Below are positions 15,704 through 21,982 of a stretch of 22,454 nucleotides of DNA, piece by piece (the first letter of the stretch is position 1; each line of letters starts with the position of its first letter). The notes under the pieces are model-generated. The model ran no database searches, had not been told where the DNA came from, and saw only the letters and a program-made list of their open reading frames with translations. A program made the translations under genes and the position numbers. Source of the stretch: JBFKOL01 sp041628815 (lineage in GTDB: Bacteria; Bacteroidota; Bacteroidia; Chitinophagales; Saprospiraceae); the NCBI GenBank assembly GCA_041628815.1, contig JBFKOL010000027.1, positions 1 to 22,454 of the forward strand, read 5' to 3'.

Positions 15704-17127
15704 CACCTTCGAAGGATCTCAGTGCCATACAGCAGTCTTTGTTATCAAGGCAGATATCTGTAATCAATTTGGTTGACCAGTATCTCAAGCGCATCGCGGA
15801 ATCCGACTCACTTAATATATACGTGGAAGTGTATGCCGAAGAGGTACGAGAAAAGGCCAGATTATTGGACCAGAAGATACAACACAACCCATCATCACTG
15901 GGCAAGCTTTTTGGTGCCGTTTTCAGCATAAAGGATGTAATATGCCAAAAAGGACATGGCACCACTGCAGCTTCTAAGATGTTGGAGGGCTTCGTGTCGA
16001 CCTATTCATCCACCGCTGTCCAAAAAATCCTCGATGAAGATGCCCTTATCATAGGTCGAACTAATTGTGATGAATTTGCCATGGGTTCCACCAACGAAAA
16101 CAGCATCTATGGTCCTACAAAAAATGGATTAGATACAACAAGGGTGCCCGGGGGATCCAGTGGCGCTGCGGCGGTTTCCGTACAACAGGAAACCTGTCTT
16201 ATTGCGCTTGGCAGCGATACCGGTGGATCGGTAAGACAACCAGCAGCCTATTGCGGTGTGCTGGGTTTTAAACCGACATATGGTCGCATTTCACGCTACG
16301 GCCTGATCGCTTATGCATCTTCTTTTGACCAAATAGGTATCATCGGTCATCAGGTCAGAGATATCGGGAAGGTCCTGCAGGTAATTGAAGGTTATGATCC
16401 CATGGATGCCACCTCTTCCAAGACTTCTCCAACCAGAGAATGGACCTCGGATGAGACCACTTCTTTTTCCGTTGCCTACTTGAAGGAGGTTATGGAACAC
16501 AATGGGCTGGACGCTGAAATCAAGAAAAATCTCAATGACGTCATTCATAGGATGAGATCATATGGAAGCAAAGTGAGCGAAGAATCTTTCTCATTGCTGG
16601 ATTATCTCGTGCCTACCTATTACGTCCTCACCACTGCAGAAGCCTCTTCCAACCTCAGCCGCTATGATGGTCTGCGCTATGGATATTCACATAAAGAAGC
16701 TCGCGATATACATGATAAAATAGTTAAAACCCGTACCGAAGGTTTTGGCATGGAAGTAAAGCGACGGATTATGATGGGCACTTTTGTACTGAGTGTTGGT
16801 TATTTCGACGCCTACTTCCTAAAAGCTCAAAAGGTGCGACAGATGATCGTCGATCAAATTGACAAACTATTCGAGCAGTATGATTTCTTATTGCTGCCTA
16901 CCGCTTCGGGAAAACCGCCCCTGCTGGGAGAGTCAATGAGCGATCCAGTTAAAATGTATCTCTCCGATATTTTTACGGTTCTGGCCAATCTAGGAGGTTA
17001 TCCCGCCATTTCCATCCCCGTGCACCCACATGCCAAAGGACTGTCCACATCGTACCAGTTGATCGCAAAGTCAAACGATGAATCTCGGCTTCTCCATTTT
17101 GCTGGACAGCTTACAAATATGGCATGA
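15700..17127 (+). CDS. gatA: Aspartyl/glutamyl-tRNA(Asn/Gln) amidotransferase subunit A
   Basis: The amidase subunit of GatCAB, which releases ammonia from glutamine and thereby helps convert mischarged Glu-tRNA(Gln) or Asp-tRNA(Asn) to the correct aminoacyl-tRNA. The 475 residues carry the amidase signature with the Ser-cisSer-Lys triad: Lys78 in FSIKDV, Ser153 in PGGSSGAAA, and the nucleophile Ser177 in GSDTGGSVRQPAA. Length and spacing match characterised GatA proteins. The ATG overlaps the hisS stop (ATGA), with no separate Shine-Dalgarno. gatB and gatC are not in the window, which is common because they are often scattered in Bacteroidota. No strong terminator follows; only a weak TTAAG/CTTAA hairpin near 17143-17156. 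Confidence 0.95.
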   Translation: MTPSKDLSAIQQSLLSRQISVINLVDQYLKRIAESDSLNIYVEVYAEEVREKARLLDQKIQHNPSSLGKLFGAVFSIKDVICQKGHGTTAASKMLEGFVSTYSSTAVQKILDEDALIIGRTNCDEFAMGSTNENSIYGPTKNGLDTTRVPGGSSGAAAVSVQQETCLIALGSDTGGSVRQPAAYCGVLGFKPTYGRISRYGLIAYASSFDQIGIIGHQVRDIGKVLQVIEGYDPMDATSSKTSPTREWTSDETTSFSVAYLKEVMEHNGLDAEIKKNLNDVIHRMRSYGSKVSEESFSLLDYLVPTYYVLTTAEASSNLSRYDGLRYGYSHKEARDIHDKIVKTRTEGFGMEVKRRIMMGTFVLSVGYFDAYFLKAQKVRQMIVDQIDKLFEQYDFLLLPTASGKPPLLGESMSDPVKMYLSDIFTVLANLGGYPAISIPVHPHAKGLSTSYQLIAKSNDESRLLHFAGQLTNMA

Positions 17128-17178
17128 TATTTGACATTCAGTTAAGTACGCTTAAGCATATTTACTGATATGTTAAAA

Positions 17179-17210
17179 ATTGCACCGCATCAAATACAAA
17201 TATATCTTTG
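17179..17210 (+). promoter_or_regulatory. Bacteroidota-type promoter for the lytic transglycosylase
   Basis: This is the most complete promoter in the window. An ATTG (-33 like) at 17179-17182 is separated by 20 bases from TATCTTTG at 17203-17210, an exact TAnnTTTG, again followed by C. Transcription would start near 17217, giving a leader of about 120 bases before the ATG at 17341. Confidence 0.65.
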
Positions 17211-17228
17211 CGGTCCATTTAGTTAACA

Positions 17229-17253
17229 CATATACATTTTTATAATGTGTATG
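17229..17253 (+). promoter_or_regulatory. Hairpin in the lytic transglycosylase leader
   Basis: CATATACATT at 17229-17238 pairs over 10 positions (one G-U) with AATGTGTATG at 17244-17253 around a 5-base TTTAT loop. It lies about 12 bases after the predicted transcription start. Because the stem is AT-rich and lacks a following T run it is not a terminator; it may stabilise the 5' end of the mRNA. Function is inferred only. Confidence 0.35.
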
Positions 17254-17340
17254 CAAATTTTTGGTCGGAAAATGTGTTTGACACCGAATAATTGTTACTA
17301 AGTGAACAATCCCGAAAATTGATTGACTAAAGTTGATCCC

Positions 17341-18639
17341 ATGTTCAAAATTAAATTTATTGCGAAGCGATTCGCGGTAAGTCTGTACTTGGTGTGTCTG
17401 TTGACTACATTGTCGTGGTCAAACGTAATTGATTCTGAAAATTTTACCACCATCACCAAGGATCAGCTCAAGGAGCGGATCGAACAATTGCCGTCAGAAA
17501 TTGATCTTCGGTACACCTCCGAAGTCCATTCCATAATAGACACTTACATCAACCGTTACCGCAGAGGAAGTGAAGTCTTGCTCGGCAGGGTTGAGCGTTA
17601 CTTCCCTATCTATGAGCAAGAGCTGAACCGCACAGGCATACCGAATGAATTGAAATACATTTCTGTCGTCGAGTCAGCACTGCGACCAACGGTAGTAAGT
17701 CATGCCGGCGCTGTCGGATTATGGCAATTTATGAAAGGTACAGGACGCCTTTACGGATTGAGAATCAATAGCGCGGTGGATGAGCGAAGGGACCCTTTGC
17801 GTTCGACAGAAGCTGCCACCGCTTATCTCAAAGATCTTTACCATGAATTCGGAGACTGGACGCTGGCAATTGCTGCATACAACTGCGGACCTGGCAATGT
17901 GCGCCGTGCAATCAGCCGGAGTAATGGTGAGAAATTTTGGGAGATCAAGAATTATCTTCCGCGCGAGACGCGTCGTTATGTACCTAAATATGTAGCTATA
18001 AGCTACGTCATGAACTATTTCCAGGCCCATGGCTTGGAACCGCTTACAGACAACGCTCAAGAAAAACTGGCTACCGCAAAGTTGTACCACTATGCCAGCT
18101 TTAAAGATATCAGCAACAAAAGCGGTGTAGACTACAGGACAGTTCGCGATCTCAACCCGGCTTACCTGAAAGGTTACATTCCAACCTCAAGTCAGGGTTA
18201 TTACCTTACTTTACCGGAAGATGACATGTATTCTTTTCTGTCGGCCTATGATCATGAGTACAATATCGTAGAGACCCCCAATGTGTCGTCGGATCTCAAG
18301 TACAAGCTCGCATTGTATACCAGTATGCGCCGTACAGCAAAAGAATTGAATGCCATTAACAGGCTACCTTCAATCCTTCACGACTTGAAGGATTCAGAGA
18401 ACAAAGCTGTTCATTTGGAAGGCCTGAATCTACCCGTTCCCAAAAAAGCATCTGTTGTACATTCGATAGATAGAATTGATATTGATTACAAATTTCATAG
18501 TATCAAACCTCAGCAATCGCTACAGGATGTGGCAGAACTCTATGCAACGAGGCTCGATGACCTAATGGAATGGAACGACCTGTCAGTAAACAAATTGCCG
18601 CCACCAGGGACGTTGGTAAAAATTAAAATAAAGCAGTGA
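17341..18639 (+). CDS. MltD-like membrane-bound lytic murein transglycosylase
   Basis: An exported enzyme that cleaves the glycan strands of peptidoglycan with formation of 1,6-anhydromuramic acid. The 432 residues begin with a signal sequence (hydrophobic 11-26, cut probably after LSWS or SNV); there is no lipobox. The SLT family 1 domain spans about 75-235, with catalytic Glu111 in YISVVESALRP, then HAGAVGLWQFM at 121-131 and AAYNCGPGNVRRA at 178-190. The region from about 240 has two LysM-like parts; the C-terminal one (YKFHSIKPQQSLQDVAELYA, then LMEWNDL and PGTLVKIKIK) probably binds glycan. ATG 17341 was chosen over a TTG 18 bases earlier. The gene is flanked by a good promoter and a strong terminator, so it is probably transcribed alone. 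Confidence 0.93.
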   Translation: MFKIKFIAKRFAVSLYLVCLLTTLSWSNVIDSENFTTITKDQLKERIEQLPSEIDLRYTSEVHSIIDTYINRYRRGSEVLLGRVERYFPIYEQELNRTGIPNELKYISVVESALRPTVVSHAGAVGLWQFMKGTGRLYGLRINSAVDERRDPLRSTEAATAYLKDLYHEFGDWTLAIAAYNCGPGNVRRAISRSNGEKFWEIKNYLPRETRRYVPKYVAISYVMNYFQAHGLEPLTDNAQEKLATAKLYHYASFKDISNKSGVDYRTVRDLNPAYLKGYIPTSSQGYYLTLPEDDMYSFLSAYDHEYNIVETPNVSSDLKYKLALYTSMRRTAKELNAINRLPSILHDLKDSENKAVHLEGLNLPVPKKASVVHSIDRIDIDYKFHSIKPQQSLQDVAELYATRLDDLMEWNDLSVNKLPPPGTLVKIKIKQ

Positions 18640-18646
18640 CTTCATA

Positions 18647-18676
18647 GCGGCATCTCGACAGATGCCGCTTTTTTTT
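18647..18676 (+). terminator. Rho-independent terminator of the lytic transglycosylase
   Basis: A perfect 9-base stem, GCGGCATCT at 18647-18655 and AGATGCCGC at 18660-18668, with a CGAC loop is followed directly by eight T (18669-18676). It begins 7 bases after the stop codon. The T tract overlaps the TAA of the convergent vWA gene. It works only in the plus direction because no T run follows it on the minus strand. Confidence 0.92.
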
Positions 18677-20321
18677 ATCCCGCCACGAGGATCACCGTTC
18701 TCGAATACTCAAAGTCTTTGGCGATACACTGAATGGTATAGGCACCGTCTATAAGGGAGTTGAGGTTGATTTTATGAGAGCCGGCAGGTAGCGATTCAGT
18801 ACCTAAGACAGACTTACCACTACTGCTCAGGACTTTCACCTTTACAAGATCTACCGCCGTATCAATGATGACATGGTTCGATGCAGGGTTTGGATATATA
18901 CGGATCGATTCAGAAGCGATCTCATTCGCGTTACACCCGCGGCTCCTGGTATAGTTTTCTACCAGTCTGACCATTAGATCATTCAACTTCTCCACTTCGT
19001 AGTCCTGCACTACAGGTTCGAGATGAATTCCACCGATTCCACTGTGGTCCGTGATGAATACATAGGTGCCATTGGTACCTATGGCCATAAACTTCATCAG
19101 AAACTCTGTGGGCCTGTTGATGCCGCTGGCAGTTATAGGAATGATTTTAATACCTTCAGCCGCAGCGTCGCGTATCTGCTTTCTGATTCTATCCATTTCA
19201 TAAGTCTTGTTATGTGGTGGTGCATCAAGTACCAGGAATATGATCCTTGCAAAAGCATCTTCACTCCAGTCTTGCGCAAGGGCTTCCTGCAATGCAAGGT
19301 CTACTGCCTCCGGGTAATCGCCTCCTCCATGCGCATGCTGTCCGGCAATAAAGTCCATGGTCTCGCCAGGGTCCTGTCTGAAGCCCTGTGTCCTGGTTAC
19401 ATATTCATCACCCTCATCTCGATAAAATATGGCTCCAGTCCGGATGAGAAGGCTCCTTTTCCCTTGCTGAATGCGACGAATTACATCGTAAAACTCGGTT
19501 TGCAGATATCTTATTTCATCACCCATGGACCCTGTAGCATCGACGACAAGGAGTATATCAGCTTGAGGAGCAGTCGTGCATTCTACATCAAATATCACCC
19601 TGTTGACGCCTTCCTCAATGCTTTTGGCATCTTCGATGGTCATCTCATGTTCGCCGTAAGAAAGGTTAAGATCTACGCGTCCAAATTGCCTTTGAGGTGC
19701 AAATAGGTCATTCCACATATCCACTCTGCCAGCATTGTCCGTTCTGCCAGTCCACAGTAGGTTCCCTGAAGGATCCAAAAGCTTCACCAAGACATTGGAA
19801 AGGGGTATTTCATAGTCATTTGTGACAAAGACCGTATATCGCGCCTGAGGATAAATCTTCCAATAATTTTGCATTTCATTGTAATCGGAATTTTCCATTA
19901 ACTCTTTCCATGTATCCCAATTCTGCAAATCATTCCACTCACCTGCAGTAATTTGCCCCGGCTCCAGCTTGGATTCCGGCACTTTTACGACAGGCCTGCC
20001 ACCCTCGCGAGACGACGCGGACATATCCGAACTTGCCTTGATCAACTTATCTGCCTCATGTGCGGCCACCTCGGAACGTGCTGGAAACCCTATCCCCTCA
20101 GATGGAGCAGGTTCTGTTATCATCAATTCTGTCTCATCTAAGAAGATCTCATCCGATTTTTCTTCTGTATAATCTGGGGACTCAACTCGTTCATTGTCTT
20201 TCCGGTCATTATCCTGCGCCGCAGGATCCTTCCCCGCTTCATGCGACACGGATTTGCAGGAAAGAAGTAAAAAAATGCATAGAATGCCTACAACTTGAAT
20301 TAGGTGGCTCATAAGTGACAT
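18675..20321 (-). CDS. vWA-domain lipoprotein with T9SS C-terminal sorting domain
   Basis: A 548-residue envelope protein. The N-terminus is a lipoprotein signal peptide (hydrophobic 8-20, lipobox LLSC with Cys22), followed by a long acidic, low-complexity linker to about residue 125. Residues 160-250 look like a beta-sandwich carboxypeptidase-regulatory-like domain. A von Willebrand A domain spans about 253-455, with LLVVDATGSMGDE (metal-site Asp261, Thr263, Ser265; Thr replaces the usual first Ser), HAHGGGDYPEAVDLAL and IIFLVLDAPPH. The last 75 residues (SIRIYPNPASNHVIIDTAVD onward, 472-548) form a type A sorting domain for type IX secretion. Lipid anchor plus sorting tail is unusual. The gene is divergent from an ECF sigma operon 90 bases away. 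The role is unknown; vWA domains usually mediate adhesion or protein complexes. Confidence 0.88.
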   Translation of the reverse strand: MSLMSHLIQVVGILCIFLLLSCKSVSHEAGKDPAAQDNDRKDNERVESPDYTEEKSDEIFLDETELMITEPAPSEGIGFPARSEVAAHEADKLIKASSDMSASSREGGRPVVKVPESKLEPGQITAGEWNDLQNWDTWKELMENSDYNEMQNYWKIYPQARYTVFVTNDYEIPLSNVLVKLLDPSGNLLWTGRTDNAGRVDMWNDLFAPQRQFGRVDLNLSYGEHEMTIEDAKSIEEGVNRVIFDVECTTAPQADILLVVDATGSMGDEIRYLQTEFYDVIRRIQQGKRSLLIRTGAIFYRDEGDEYVTRTQGFRQDPGETMDFIAGQHAHGGGDYPEAVDLALQEALAQDWSEDAFARIIFLVLDAPPHNKTYEMDRIRKQIRDAAAEGIKIIPITASGINRPTEFLMKFMAIGTNGTYVFITDHSGIGGIHLEPVVQDYEVEKLNDLMVRLVENYTRSRGCNANEIASESIRIYPNPASNHVIIDTAVDLVKVKVLSSSGKSVLGTESLPAGSHKINLNSLIDGAYTIQCIAKDFEYSRTVILVAG

Positions 20322-20381
20322 TTTAATAAGGCTGTACCGTTACAATAAGAATCATCTTCTCCTTTTTGATGATAGCATACT

Positions 20382-20389
20382 TAATTTTG
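20382..20389 (+). promoter_or_regulatory. Bacteroidota-type -7 element for the ECF sigma operon
   Basis: TAATTTTG followed by CACA matches TAnnTTTG exactly. Transcription would start close to 20396, only about 2 bases before ATG 20398 and about 16 before TTG 20412. A TTTTTG at 20363-20368 is too close (13 bases) to be a standard -33 element. The match to the primary-sigma consensus does not itself indicate autoregulation. Confidence 0.5.
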
Positions 20390-20397
20390 CACAAAAC

Positions 20398-20415
20398 ATG
20401 ACAGAATCATTTTGA
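20398..20415 (+). other. Five-codon ORF overlapping the sigma gene start
   Basis: ATG 20398 begins MTESF and stops at TGA 20413-20415, overlapping TTG 20412, which starts the sigma frame. Adding one T to the TTTT run (20410-20413) would join the two into a continuous protein, MTESFLKEQSLLAAY. It is either a missing base in the sequence, or a leader coupled by a TTGA stop-restart. Confidence 0.4.
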
Positions 20416-20966
20416 AAGAACAGTCCTTATTAGCAGCATACCGGGAGCATGGAAAAATGGATGATCTTGCAGCGCTGTACAAACCTATGATGCCTCTGGT
20501 ATATGGCTCGTGCCTGAAATATCTCAGGAATGAGGCCGATGCCGAAGATGCCGTTATGGACATTTTTGAAAAAATTGCTGTCAAACTTCGCAAAACGAAA
20601 ATTGATCACTTTAAGTCATGGTTGTTCATTGTTACCAAAAATCACTGTTTTGAAAAATTAAGACAACAAAAAAACAGGGATCCCAAAGATTTGGATGCCG
20701 CTGTTATGTATTCAGGCCAAGTTTTTCATCCAGATAGTATAGAAGACCGGGAAGAGAAGGACAGGCTGCGCAAATGCCTTGAACAACTTGATCACGTTCA
20801 ACATGCCTGTGTCGACCTGTTTTACTTCAAAAAAATGAGTTATCAGGAAATTGCAGACCAATTGTCCTTGCAGTATAACCAGGTGAGATCAAGAATTCAA
20901 AATGGAAGAAGAAATCTAAAACTTTGTATGGAAAGGGCTGCGGCAGGTAGAAAAGTGAAGAAATGA
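20412..20966 (+). CDS. ECF (sigma-70 family) RNA polymerase sigma factor
   Basis: A 184-residue alternative sigma factor. Region 2 covers about 20-90 (LAALYKPMMPLVYGSCLKYL, then the DAEDAVMDIFEKI helix and FKSWLFIVTKNHCFEKLRQQ), and region 4 about 120-180 with the helix-turn-helix SYQEIADQLSLQYNQVRSRI followed by QNGRRNLKL. Regions 1 and 3 are absent, as in extracytoplasmic-function sigmas. No in-frame ATG lies at a suitable place, so TTG 20412 is taken as the start; a one-base error could shift it to ATG 20398. The stop overlaps the next gene's start (ATGA), typical of a sigma / anti-sigma pair. The divergent vWA gene is a possible target, but no matching promoter could be defined. Confidence 0.9.
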   Translation: MKEQSLLAAYREHGKMDDLAALYKPMMPLVYGSCLKYLRNEADAEDAVMDIFEKIAVKLRKTKIDHFKSWLFIVTKNHCFEKLRQQKNRDPKDLDAAVMYSGQVFHPDSIEDREEKDRLRKCLEQLDHVQHACVDLFYFKKMSYQEIADQLSLQYNQVRSRIQNGRRNLKLCMERAAAGRKVKK

Positions 20967-21982
20967 AGATCACCAATGAAATATGGGACTACGTTTTAGG
21001 CAAAATGTTGCCGGAAGATCGCCATATGCTTGAGAAGCAGGCATTGGATGACCCATTCCTTGGTGATGCCCTTGAAGGTTTTTCCATGTATCAAAAAACT
21101 GGTCTTCCGAGGCGGAAAGAATCTATTGAACGACGATTCGCATCGAGGATTCATCAAAAAAAGCGAACAATGATCAAGTTGTGGCCATATGCTCTGGCAG
21201 CATCTTTCGCGCTGCTCATCGCCATAGGGACACTTATCAGACTGGATATGCCTGAAAATCAGACGGTCCTTCTCTCCCATGAAAAGGAACCTGAAAACGT
21301 CAATGAAGAAATCGACCTATCGGTCGAATCACAACACGAGGCTCTTTTCGATCAACTCTCAGAATGGTCAGAAGAAAGTAACAACGCTGAAAGAGTCTCA
21401 AGAGATTATCTCTCGGTCGAGGCGACCGACGATAAAAGTAACAAAACGTCTTACCAGGATGAGGCAATGGAAAATGATGCTTCATCAGATATCAGCGCGT
21501 TGATGCCTAAAGAAGAAAGGGATATCGCTTTAAATCCTGTGCCCCCGTCAATCCCTCAAAGAGAAGAAAAGGGAATTATTAACCAGAATACACTGGAGCC
21601 CGAAATTCCTGCTATCTCAAGAGATACCAGGTCTGGATATGTCGCCAGTGACCAGGTGAGCACCCTTGTTGCACCAAGTGCACTTAGGACACAAATAGAT
21701 ACCAGTGCTGGCACCCCCGAAATTGGCTTAGACAAGGTAAAGGAAATGAATGTTGCTTGGCGTAAAAACCTGTCCCCAGAGTTTTTCATGCGTGGCATCG
21801 AAAGTGGTGAGAGCGTCTCCGTGAGCTTTCTATTGGATAATCAAGGCTTGCCTCGAGATATTATGATTTCACCTTCGATGGGTGATTATTTTGATCAAAA
21901 AGCAAAAGAGTTCATACGTTCTACCGGGCGTTGGAAATTTCGCGATCCCGAACGGCGAATCATTTACATCCTTTATTATTAG
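20963..21982 (+). CDS. Putative membrane anti-sigma factor with TonB-like C-terminus
   Basis: A 339-residue single-pass membrane protein. The N-terminal 65 residues are cytoplasmic and match the anti-sigma-type region found after Bacteroidota ECF sigmas: IWDYVLGKMLPEDR and LEKQALDDPFLGDALEGF at 23-40. There is no HxxxCxxC zinc motif. A basic stretch precedes one membrane helix at about 73-93. The periplasmic part (95-250) is acidic, rich in Ser, Glu and Asp, and probably disordered. The last 80 residues (NVAWRKNL, then VSVSFLLDNQGLPRDIMISP, GRWKFRDPERRIIYILYY) resemble a degenerate TonB C-terminal domain. The gene overlaps the sigma gene by 4 bases, so an anti-sigma role follows from context rather than proof. 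The stop overlaps that of feoB. Confidence 0.75.
   Translation: MKITNEIWDYVLGKMLPEDRHMLEKQALDDPFLGDALEGFSMYQKTGLPRRKESIERRFASRIHQKKRTMIKLWPYALAASFALLIAIGTLIRLDMPENQTVLLSHEKEPENVNEEIDLSVESQHEALFDQLSEWSEESNNAERVSRDYLSVEATDDKSNKTSYQDEAMENDASSDISALMPKEERDIALNPVPPSIPQREEKGIINQNTLEPEIPAISRDTRSGYVASDQVSTLVAPSALRTQIDTSAGTPEIGLDKVKEMNVAWRKNLSPEFFMRGIESGESVSVSFLLDNQGLPRDIMISPSMGDYFDQKAKEFIRSTGRWKFRDPERRIIYILYY

Noticed and set aside
17142..17157. Possible terminator after gatA (TTAAG/CTTAA)
   Set aside because: The stem is only five AT-rich pairs and no T run follows, so it does not meet the standard met by the site at 18647-18676.
19023..19706. Long plus-strand reading frame (227 codons) antisense to the vWA gene
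   Set aside because: It lies wholly inside a gene with a clear signal peptide, vWA and T9SS domains; its translation has no recognisable motif and an irregular composition.
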